Shown here piece by piece: positions 8,267-15,098 of a DNA stretch of 42,381 nucleotides. The notes under the pieces were generated by a model. The model had not been told where the DNA came from and searched no databases. It saw nothing but the letters and a program-made list of their open reading frames with translations. The stretch is taken from positions 64,280 through 106,660 of the forward strand of contig CANFXY010000001.1 of assembly GCA_947451105.1 (NCBI GenBank). The letters are read 5' to 3'. Origin of the DNA: Bacteroidota bacterium. GTDB taxonomy: Bacteria > Bacteroidota > Bacteroidia > NS11-12g > UBA955. A program made the position numbers and the translations under genes. The first letter of the stretch is position 1. Each line of letters opens with the position of its first letter.

Positions 8267-8494
8267 ATGGCCAAATTAAGTGATGCATTAAGTCCGATAG
8301 AGTCAAAAAGCTCTAAAAAGAAATTCTACATTTCAGAAATTATAATGTTAAAATCAATTATTGCTTTATTGGTCTTAACGTTCTTTTTATTGAATGAATT
8401 GCAAGCTTCAAATAAGGAAGTTAAGAAGTTGAAAAGCGATATGGTTTCGCGTACATCAGAAACCAACAACAATAATTTATTGAGCATTAAATAA
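8267..8494 (+). CDS. Small single-pass membrane protein, cassette 2
   Basis: A 75-residue protein that I do not recognise. Residues 1-22 are polar (Ser/Lys-rich, ending SSKKK). A hydrophobic helix at about 27-44 (MLKSIIALLVLTFFLL) is followed by a charged segment (NKEVKKLKSDMVSR) and an Asn-rich tail. The basic residues before the helix predict the C-terminus outside. The promoter, leader and 3' motif are shared with the gene at 7600 while the proteins differ, which suggests co-regulation rather than a recent gene duplication. Confidence 0.75.
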   Translation: MAKLSDALSPIESKSSKKKFYISEIIMLKSIIALLVLTFFLLNELQASNKEVKKLKSDMVSRTSETNNNNLLSIK

Positions 8495-8509
8495 ATTATC
8501 CCAATAAGA

Positions 8510-8534
8510 CACACACAAATACACAAATACACAC
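8510..8534 (+). repeat. A/C-rich 3'-untranslated motif ACACAAATACAC, cassette 2
   Basis: Two overlapping occurrences of the CACAAATACACA unit lie just before the terminator, matching the 3' region of cassette 1. Confidence 0.65.
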
Positions 8535-8543
8535 TCAACGACT

Positions 8544-8578
8544 ATAGCCCGCATGAAACTGCGGGCTATTTTAATTTA
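8544..8578 (+). terminator. Terminator of cassette 2
   Basis: A perfect 10-bp stem ATAGCCCGCA / TGCGGGCTAT with a 6-nt loop, followed by TTTTAATTT. It lies just before the convergent lpxB stop codon. Confidence 0.88.
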
Positions 8579-8585
8579 AGCCCAA

Positions 8586-9689
8586 TTATTCTTGTGTCCG
8601 GCTTACAATTAAACCAGCAGCACGCTCGCTTGCTCCACTATTTCCAACCTTTATTTTCAGCGCAGCATAAGACTGTATCATGTCAAGCCTGTTGGGACCA
8701 AATAATATTTTTCGCAAAGAAGTGTTAATTTTAGATGCGTTGAAATCGTCTTGTATGAGCTCTTCAACAACTGCTTTGTCCATGATCAAGTTAACAAGCG
8801 ATATGTACTTTACCTTTATAACCAGTTTGCCTATGAAATAACTTAATTTACTAAAACGGAAACAAACCACTTGAGGACAATTTAACAAAGCGGTTTCTAA
8901 GGTTGCCGTTCCGCTGCAAACCAAAGCGGCTTGTGCGTTTTTTACCACATCATAGGTTAATCCCTTAATTATTTTAACGGGATACCCTTCGCAATAGCTT
9001 TTGTAAATACCATCTGAAATATGATTTGCCCCAGCAAGAATGAAATCATACTCAGGAAAGTTCTTTATGGTTTCGAGCATAGTGGGTAACACATGCTTTA
9101 ATTCACTCATTCGGCTTCCAGGAAGCAATGCTATAAAGGGTTTTGATATACCATGCTCCGATTTGAAGTTGTCGTTAAAAGCATAATTCTCAATAGAATC
9201 ACACAGGGGATTGCCCACATAGTCAACCTTCATTTTGAACTTGGCATAAAACTCCGTTTCAAAGGGCAAAATCGTATACAAAAAATCAATGTCCCTTTTA
9301 ATTTTGTATGCGCGGTCGGTATTCCATGCCCATACTTTGGGACTGATATAGTAGTGGGTTTTGATCTTGTTTTCTTTTGCAAATTTTGCAATGCGCAAAT
9401 TGAAGCCAGGATAGTCGATTAAAATAAGCGCATCAGGTTTGAAGTCTAGGATATCTTTTTTACACTTTTTTAAAAACTTCTTGATTTTATTCAAGTTTAA
9501 CAAGACATCGCTTAATCCCATAAAAGCAGTTTCACTGTAATGAATTACCATGTTTTCACTTTGAGCTTTCATCAAGTCGCCACCCCAGAAACGAAATTCA
9601 GCATTGGGGTCAGCATTTTTTATTTCTTTCATTAAGTTTGACCCATGCAAATCACCGCTTGCCTCGCCTGCAATTAAGTAGTACTTCAT
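8586..9689 (-). CDS. lpxB: Lipid-A-disaccharide synthase
   Basis: GT19 glycosyltransferase that joins UDP-2,3-diacylglucosamine and lipid X to form the lipid A disaccharide at the inner membrane. The 367 residues start with the family signature IAGEASGDLHG. Further family blocks are LIDYPGFNLRIAKFAK, YYISPKVWAWN, LPGSRMSELKHVLP and CSGTATLETALL. The length is typical. It stands alone here. A -7-like box TAAATTCG at 9695-9702 ends 5 bp before the ATG, so the mRNA is predicted to be essentially leaderless. Confidence 0.96.
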   Translation of the reverse strand: MKYYLIAGEASGDLHGSNLMKEIKNADPNAEFRFWGGDLMKAQSENMVIHYSETAFMGLSDVLLNLNKIKKFLKKCKKDILDFKPDALILIDYPGFNLRIAKFAKENKIKTHYYISPKVWAWNTDRAYKIKRDIDFLYTILPFETEFYAKFKMKVDYVGNPLCDSIENYAFNDNFKSEHGISKPFIALLPGSRMSELKHVLPTMLETIKNFPEYDFILAGANHISDGIYKSYCEGYPVKIIKGLTYDVVKNAQAALVCSGTATLETALLNCPQVVCFRFSKLSYFIGKLVIKVKYISLVNLIMDKAVVEELIQDDFNASKINTSLRKILFGPNRLDMIQSYAALKIKVGNSGASERAAGLIVSRTQE

Positions 9690-9694
9690 TGCTG

Positions 9695-9702
9695 CGAATT
9701 TA
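9695..9702 (-). promoter_or_regulatory. -7 box variant (TAAATTCG) of lpxB
   Basis: Minus-strand TAAATTCG followed by C, immediately upstream of the start codon. Confidence 0.5.
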
Positions 9703-9847
9703 ATTAATGTTATTAGAATTTACCTAGCCAAGATTTTTTCATCTTTTGAACTTGGCTTAAAATCTAAATTTTAATTAGGTCTCATAAATTGATCTAGAAT
9801 TCACAGATTTTGTTTTACTATTCCCTCAATTTTATATTTAAAAACAC

Positions 9848-9855
9848 TAAATTCG
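9848..9855 (+). promoter_or_regulatory. -7 box variant (TAAATTCG) of the thiolase gene
   Basis: The same 8-mer as before lpxB, again followed by C. It lies downstream of a possible alternative start at 9810 and so supports the ATG at 9879. Confidence 0.5.
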
Positions 9856-9878
9856 CGGCACATTTAAACCAATACAAA

Positions 9879-11057
9879 ATGAAAGAAGTATATATCGTTT
9901 CCGCTGTTAGAACTGCAATGGGTAGTTTTATGGGTACATTGTCATCAGTTCCTGCAACCAAATTGGGTGCCGCTGCTATTAAAGGTGCAATGGAAAAGAT
10001 CAATTTAAATCCTGAAGAAGTACAAGAAGTATATTTTGGCAGCGTTCTACAAGCTGGATTAGGTCAAGCGCCTGCGAGACAAGCTGCGAAATTTGCAGGT
10101 TTGCCAAATACAGTACAAGCGACCACAATTAATAAAGTGTGTGCTAGTGGAATGAAATCAATTTCATTGGGTGCTCAACAAATTATGACCGGTGTATCTG
10201 ATGTTGTCGTTGCTGGAGGTATGGAAAACATGAGTTTGGTTCCACATTACATGATGGGAAGCAGAACGGGTTACAAATACGGCAATGTAAACATGGTTGA
10301 TGGTTTGGCAAACGATGGTTTGCAAGACGTATACAACCAACAAATGATGGGCTGGTGCGCTGACCTTTGTGCAAAAGAACATGGATTTTCAAGAGAAGCT
10401 CAAGACGAATTTGCAATCAACTCATACAAAAAAGCGGCTGCTGCGTGGGCCGCAGGAAAATTTGACAACGAAATCGTTCCAGTTGAGATTGTAGATAGAA
10501 AAGGCAATGTCAACGTGTTTAACCACGACGAAGAATACAAAAATGTAAATTTTGATAAAATCGCTGGTTTAAAACCTGCATTTTCAAAAGAAGGAACCGT
10601 TACCGCTGCAAATGCAAGTACTATGAATGATGGTGCTTCTGCAGTAATATTAATGAGCAAAGAGAAAATGGAAGCTTTGGGTTTAACGCCAATTGCTAAA
10701 ATTAAAGGATTTGCAGATGCTGAACACGAACCAGAATGGTTTACCACTGCACCGAGCAAAGCAATGCCTAAAGCTGCCGCTATGGCTGGAGTAAGCATAG
10801 ATGCAATAGATTTCTTTGAATTTAATGAAGCGTTTTCTGTGGTAGGAATGGTAAACAACAAATTGTTAAATATTCCAGCTGAAAAAGTAAATGTTAACGG
10901 TGGTGCAGTAGCCCTTGGCCATCCATTGGGATCAAGTGGTGCTAGAATTATCGTAACACTTATCAATGTGTTGAAGCAAAATAATGGTAAAATTGGCGGT
11001 GCTGCGATCTGCAATGGTGGTGGTGGTGCCAGCGCTTTTGTTTTAGAACTTTGCTAA
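9879..11057 (+). CDS. Acetyl-CoA C-acetyltransferase (thiolase)
   Basis: Thiolase II that condenses or cleaves acetoacetyl-CoA, linking beta-oxidation or ketone metabolism to acetyl-CoA. The 392 residues carry the catalytic residues at nearly the positions known from biosynthetic thiolases: Cys88 in NKVCASGMK, His348 in ALGHPLGSSGAR and Cys378 in AICNGGGGAS. I chose the ATG at 9879 because the protein then begins MKEVYIVSAVRTAMG like the family; an in-frame ATG at 9810 would add 23 unrelated residues and lies upstream of the likely promoter. Confidence 0.94.
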   Translation: MKEVYIVSAVRTAMGSFMGTLSSVPATKLGAAAIKGAMEKINLNPEEVQEVYFGSVLQAGLGQAPARQAAKFAGLPNTVQATTINKVCASGMKSISLGAQQIMTGVSDVVVAGGMENMSLVPHYMMGSRTGYKYGNVNMVDGLANDGLQDVYNQQMMGWCADLCAKEHGFSREAQDEFAINSYKKAAAAWAAGKFDNEIVPVEIVDRKGNVNVFNHDEEYKNVNFDKIAGLKPAFSKEGTVTAANASTMNDGASAVILMSKEKMEALGLTPIAKIKGFADAEHEPEWFTTAPSKAMPKAAAMAGVSIDAIDFFEFNEAFSVVGMVNNKLLNIPAEKVNVNGGAVALGHPLGSSGARIIVTLINVLKQNNGKIGGAAICNGGGGASAFVLELC

Positions 11058-11117
11058 GACCTGCTTTAGTTTAAGCTGCATTAACAATATTAAAGACGCT
11101 TTCTTGTTTAATTAAGT

Positions 11118-11966
11118 ATGAAGAAACAATTGCTAATTATAGGCTTTTTGATTTTTTGTGCTTCACATTCTAACATCTGTGCGCAAGATTCCAATTCGCT
11201 ATTGTTAAAGAAATACAGTGACAGTTTAAGGTTTAATCGATTAGATTCAATTCGATCCAAATACAACGACTCCTTTAAGAACTTACTTAAGGATTTATTC
11301 CTAGATGAGCATCCCTTTGCCGTTTCGCTTGACTCCATAACCAAGACTGTATCTGTATTAAATTCAGAGGACGAGCACATGCGCGTCATCTCTTGGGTAT
11401 ACATCAACGACAGGGAGGAATACGAAAACAACTGTGTGGTTTTGTTTCGCAAAAAAAAGGGTGCGAATGAACAAGTGTTTTGGTTGAAAGACCACATGGA
11501 ACCCAAATCAGATTCTTTGTATGAAGACTACAACGAAGAGTTTTGGCCAGGTGCACTTTATTATCAAATTTACCACTTCACTAAAAAAGGGAAGGACTAT
11601 TATTGTGTTTTAGGCTTAAATGGTAAGAACAGTTTTTGTAACCGCAAGTTAATTGATGTTTTATGGGTGGACAAAACTGGTGAACTCCATATTGGAGCGC
11701 CTGTTTTTTATAGCTCTGAGCGTGATTACACCCCACAATACCGTGTGTTTTTTGATTATGCTGATCAATCAACCATGCTGCTGCGTTTTGAAACTTCAGA
11801 AAAAATTATTACCTATTCAAACTTGGTGCCCTCTAATCCTGAAAAAACTGGGAAAAGAGAATACTACATACCAGATGGAAGAATTGATTTTTATGAGTTA
11901 AAGAAGAAAGGCAAATGGATACGCAATGAAGGTTTGCAAGAATTTGATTTACCCGGTAATATTTAA
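11118..11966 (+). CDS. Exported protein of unknown function
   Basis: A 282-residue protein with a Sec signal peptide ending in ICAQ near residue 23. The mature part is rich in charged and aromatic residues. A predicted beta-rich region covers about residues 80-250, with aromatic-rich strands such as ALYYQIYHF and RVFFDYADQ. I do not recognise a domain. It lies 60 bp after the thiolase and 36 bp before the next gene, with no terminator visible on either side. Confidence 0.8.
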   Translation: MKKQLLIIGFLIFCASHSNICAQDSNSLLLKKYSDSLRFNRLDSIRSKYNDSFKNLLKDLFLDEHPFAVSLDSITKTVSVLNSEDEHMRVISWVYINDREEYENNCVVLFRKKKGANEQVFWLKDHMEPKSDSLYEDYNEEFWPGALYYQIYHFTKKGKDYYCVLGLNGKNSFCNRKLIDVLWVDKTGELHIGAPVFYSSERDYTPQYRVFFDYADQSTMLLRFETSEKIITYSNLVPSNPEKTGKREYYIPDGRIDFYELKKKGKWIRNEGLQEFDLPGNI

Positions 11967-11990
11967 TTGACCATTATAAAGTAAATATCG

Positions 11991-11998
11991 TAAAATTG
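11991..11998 (+). promoter_or_regulatory. Possible -7 box (TAAAATTG) of the DUF4159-receptor unit
   Basis: One mismatch to TAnnTTTG and 4 bp before the ATG at 12003. The same 8-mer precedes the gene that starts at 33446. Confidence 0.3.
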
Positions 11999-12002
11999 TA
12001 GG

Positions 12003-12659
12003 ATGCGTTTAATCGGTTTTATTTGTTTGTTCATTTGGGTTCTGAATTTTTCAGGTACGAATGAATTTAGTTATAAAATCGCCAAAGTAAAATACAAGGG
12101 TGGAGGCGATTGGTATGCCAACAAAACGGCATTGCCCAACTTGGCCAAGTTTTGTAATGCAAACATTAAAACCACCATTAGCCAAGAGGATGCAACAGTA
12201 GAGGTGGGCTCTCCTGAAATTTTCAATTACCCTTGGGTGTATTTAACAGGACATGGAAATGTCGTTTTCACGGATGCAGAAGCCCAAAATCTCAAGAAAT
12301 ATTTAATGGCTGGCGGCTTTTTGCATATAGACGATAATTATGGATTAAAGCCTTTTATTGTACCTCAAATGAAAAAGGTGTTTCCAGAACTGGATTTTAT
12401 TGAACTGCCATTTACCCATCCAATTTACCATCAGACCTATAACTTTAGTAAAGGCTTGCCTAAGATCCACCAGCATGAAGGAAAGCCTGCTCAAGGTTTT
12501 GGCTTGGTGTACCAAGGTCGTTTGGTTTGCTTTTTTACCTATGAATGCGATTTGGGCAACGGATGGGAAGATCAAAGTATTTACAATGATCCAGAAGAAA
12601 AAAGACTTGAAGCCTTAAAAATGGGGGCAAACATTGTAAAATATGCTTTCAACCGTTAA
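12003..12659 (+). CDS. DUF4159 family exported protein
   Basis: A 218-residue protein with an N-terminal hydrophobic segment, probably a signal peptide, followed by a DUF4159 domain. Recognisable blocks are KYKGGGDWYANKTALPNL, PWVYLTGHGNV, LKKYLMAGGFLHIDDNYG and PFTHPIYHQTY. The fold resembles a glutamine-amidotransferase-like flavodoxin domain and its role is unknown. In many Bacteroidota the domain is linked with MoxR/BatA-type loci, but none is visible here. It is first in a unit with the lipid-kinase-like gene, which follows after 12 bp. Confidence 0.85.
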   Translation: MRLIGFICLFIWVLNFSGTNEFSYKIAKVKYKGGGDWYANKTALPNLAKFCNANIKTTISQEDATVEVGSPEIFNYPWVYLTGHGNVVFTDAEAQNLKKYLMAGGFLHIDDNYGLKPFIVPQMKKVFPELDFIELPFTHPIYHQTYNFSKGLPKIHQHEGKPAQGFGLVYQGRLVCFFTYECDLGNGWEDQSIYNDPEEKRLEALKMGANIVKYAFNR

Positions 12660-12671
12660 GACCATTTGTAA

Positions 12672-13547
12672 ATGAAAAGTGTAGTCGTTATTTACAATCC
12701 GTTCTCAGGCAGAAAAAAGACTAAGAATCTTCCGCAAATCGTCAAACAAAATATAGATGAGAACCAATATGAGGTTCATATTTGGCCAACAGAAAAGGCA
12801 GACGATGTCCTATTGCTCGCAGAAAAGGCCATCCGAATGAAAGTCGATATCGTATTGGCTGCAGGCGGTGATGGTACCATTAACCAAATTGCTTCTAGGC
12901 TTGTAAATACCGGAATTGTTTTGGGTATTATTCCTTTAGGTTCGGGAAATGGATTTGCCCGACATTTTAAAATCCCAATGAACACGGTAAATGCCATTAA
13001 ACAATTGCCGAATTATAAAATCAAGGAGGTGGATACCGTTTGGGTCAACAACCATTGCATGGTGAATATTGCAGGTGTTGGTTTTGATGCCCACATCAGC
13101 ACCGCTTTTGCCAATAACACCAAGCGTGGCTTACAGGGTTATGTAAAGACCATTATTCGCCACTTAAATTACAAAAGCCGTTTTTATGAATTGTATAAAA
13201 ATGACCTAAAAGTATGGGAAGGTAAAGCATTCATGATTGGTGTGGCAAACGCTACCCAATGGGGAAATAATGTTGTTTTGCATCCGGGGGCCAAACCAGA
13301 TGATGGCTTATTTAATGTTCTGGTTTTAAAGAAATTTACCCCCATCGATTTCTTGTTAATCTTTAAAAATCTACTCGAAGCGCGTTTGCATACCAATAAG
13401 AATACAGAGGTCTTTACAGGAACGGATTTTATGATCAGGCGATTGGAAGACGGACCGGTGCATGTTGATGGTGAACCCCTGTGGTTGGGTAAAGAAATAA
13501 ATATTAATATTGAACCCTTGAGTTTAAAAATATTTAGTCATGAGTAA
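12672..13547 (+). CDS. Diacylglycerol kinase family lipid kinase (YegS/BmrU-like)
   Basis: Soluble kinase of the DAGK catalytic family, expected to phosphorylate a lipid such as diacylglycerol, or a sphingoid base, with ATP. Of its 291 residues, the nucleotide-binding motif GGDGT is at 65-69 and the companion LGSGNGFAR at 89-97. The N-terminal YNPFSGR and the C-terminal VHVDGEPL block are also typical. The true lipid substrate cannot be read from sequence. It overlaps the following SUI1 gene by 8 bp, so translation is probably coupled. Confidence 0.9.
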   Translation: MKSVVVIYNPFSGRKKTKNLPQIVKQNIDENQYEVHIWPTEKADDVLLLAEKAIRMKVDIVLAAGGDGTINQIASRLVNTGIVLGIIPLGSGNGFARHFKIPMNTVNAIKQLPNYKIKEVDTVWVNNHCMVNIAGVGFDAHISTAFANNTKRGLQGYVKTIIRHLNYKSRFYELYKNDLKVWEGKAFMIGVANATQWGNNVVLHPGAKPDDGLFNVLVLKKFTPIDFLLIFKNLLEARLHTNKNTEVFTGTDFMIRRLEDGPVHVDGEPLWLGKEININIEPLSLKIFSHE

Positions 13548-13878
13548 AAAAGTAAAAAGGCAAGTTGATGGCATGGTGTATAGCACCGACCAAGAATTTA
13601 GTTTTGATGAGGAATCAAACGATGAAATTACTTTAGAACCCAAACTTCAAAAATTAATGATTCGCCTAGAAACCAAACAAAGAGGAGGCAAAAAAGCAAC
13701 GCTTGTTAGGGGTTTTGTAGGAAAGTTAGAAGATCTTGAAAAACTTGCAAAACAAATAAAAAACCATTGCGGAACTGGAGGCTCAATCGTTGAAGGTGAA
13801 ATTTTAATTCAAGGTGACATGGTTCAAAAAGTAAAGTCCTTTTTAGTGGCTGCGGGTTATAAAACCAATAATATTTAA
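13540..13878 (+). CDS. SUI1/eIF1-family translation factor (YciH-like)
   Basis: A 112-residue protein whose C-terminal 75 residues form a SUI1 domain: LETKQRGGKKATLVRGF, then a helix, then the signature CGTGGSIVEGEILIQGD. Eukaryotic and archaeal eIF1 monitors start-codon selection; the bacterial YciH homologues are linked to initiation fidelity and stress. The N-terminal 35 residues are acidic and probably disordered. It sits between the lipid kinase and the flippase gene with an 8-bp overlap and a 13-bp gap respectively. Confidence 0.92.
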   Translation: MSKKVKRQVDGMVYSTDQEFSFDEESNDEITLEPKLQKLMIRLETKQRGGKKATLVRGFVGKLEDLEKLAKQIKNHCGTGGSIVEGEILIQGDMVQKVKSFLVAAGYKTNNI

Positions 13879-13891
13879 TTCTAATTTTACC

Positions 13892-15088
13892 TTGACTTTC
13901 AAGAAAAGTATATTTTTCACCTTTGTTTCTAAGGTTAGTGTTTCCGTTTTAGGTTTGATCATGGTTGTGCTGATTTCAAGAAACTTAGGGGCAGAGGGTA
14001 GAGGTCATTTAAGTTTATTTGTATCAAGCATTGCCTTGGTTCAATTGTTTGCTGATTTTGGTAGTAGCTCAGCAATAATAAATCTATCGTATAAAATAAA
14101 TCAAAGAAAACTTTGGCTTTCTTCCTTGATTTGGATTTCAGGAATATGTTTTTTGAGCTTTGGTGTGTTGCAATCTCTTAGACATGTTCCATATTATATC
14201 GTCATTCCATTTGCTGCTTTTTTGTTTTCTGCGATCAACCTCAACCAAATGTTGTTAATGGGCAATCAGGAGGTCAAAAAACGAAATGTCAGTCTTTTGA
14301 TTCAACCAGCGTCATTGTTAATCTTATTTATAGGATTTTACTTTTATGCCGAATATGGGGTAATGTCATATCCGATAGCCCTCTTTATTGCCTTGCTGAT
14401 TTCTTTTTCTGTTTCCTTAATTTTAGTCTGGAAATTTTTAATCAAAAACGAAGGGCGTTTTACCTTTGAACCCTTGGTATTAAAACAAGGTTTATTGGTT
14501 CAAGGGGCGCAAGCGGTTCAGTTTTTTAATTACAGATTAAACTTCTTCCTCATCGCTTTTTTTATCAATGATGCGGCATTGGGTTTGTACAGCAATGCAA
14601 TCGTTATTTGTGAATCCATCTGGATACTTGGACACAGTATTGGTCAAATCCAACATGTTAAAATTTTGAATACAACCGATGAGAGAGAACAATTGATTTT
14701 AACTACCCGATTGGTTTATGTGAATGTTTTAGGAACTGGGGCCATCTGTGTGGTATTGGCATTTATTCCCAATTCTTTTTGGGTCTTACTTTTTTCAAAG
14801 GACTTTGCTCAAATGAGCGATTTGTTTAAGTATTTGTTTCCTGGAGTCATGGCATTTTCAATTAGCAACATTTACAACCATTATTTTCATGCCAAATCAG
14901 AATTTAAACGGATATTTAAATACAATTCTTTTGGTTTAATTCTTGGGCTTACCTCTGCACTTGTTTTAATGCCACTGTATGGCATTCAAGGCGCATGCAT
15001 GTCTTGGAGTTTTGGTCTTATTATTTCAATGGTTTTCTACCTTTTAGGGTTTAAAAAAATTAGCTTAAATATCTTCGAAAAGAATTAA
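13892..15088 (+). CDS. Polysaccharide flippase-like membrane protein (TTG start)
   Basis: A 398-residue integral membrane protein of the MOP/Wzx type with about 10-12 helices, expected to move lipid-linked saccharides across the inner membrane. The N-terminus (a SKVSVSVLGLIMVVLISRNLGAEG-type first helix and loop, about residues 12-36) is characteristic. There is no ATG or GTG upstream in frame, and the first internal ATG would remove the first helix, so TTG at 13892 is the best start. It is slightly shorter than typical flippases (about 420-480). It is 10 bp from the TonB-dependent receptor gene. Confidence 0.85.
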   Translation: MTFKKSIFFTFVSKVSVSVLGLIMVVLISRNLGAEGRGHLSLFVSSIALVQLFADFGSSSAIINLSYKINQRKLWLSSLIWISGICFLSFGVLQSLRHVPYYIVIPFAAFLFSAINLNQMLLMGNQEVKKRNVSLLIQPASLLILFIGFYFYAEYGVMSYPIALFIALLISFSVSLILVWKFLIKNEGRFTFEPLVLKQGLLVQGAQAVQFFNYRLNFFLIAFFINDAALGLYSNAIVICESIWILGHSIGQIQHVKILNTTDEREQLILTTRLVYVNVLGTGAICVVLAFIPNSFWVLLFSKDFAQMSDLFKYLFPGVMAFSISNIYNHYFHAKSEFKRIFKYNSFGLILGLTSALVLMPLYGIQGACMSWSFGLIISMVFYLLGFKKISLNIFEKN

Positions 15089-15098
15089 GTTTGCATTT

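Noticed and set aside
7824-8534. CA-rich repeats as a possible CRISPR array
   Set aside because: The units are about 12 bases, irregularly spaced, without unique spacers of constant length and without cas genes.
9810-9878. Longer N-terminus for the thiolase
   Set aside because: The 23 added residues do not fit the family and the likely -7 box lies inside them.
10400-11014. 204-codon open frame antisense to the thiolase gene
   Set aside because: It lies wholly within a strongly recognised gene on the other strand; its Ala/Pro/Leu composition mirrors the thiolase codons.
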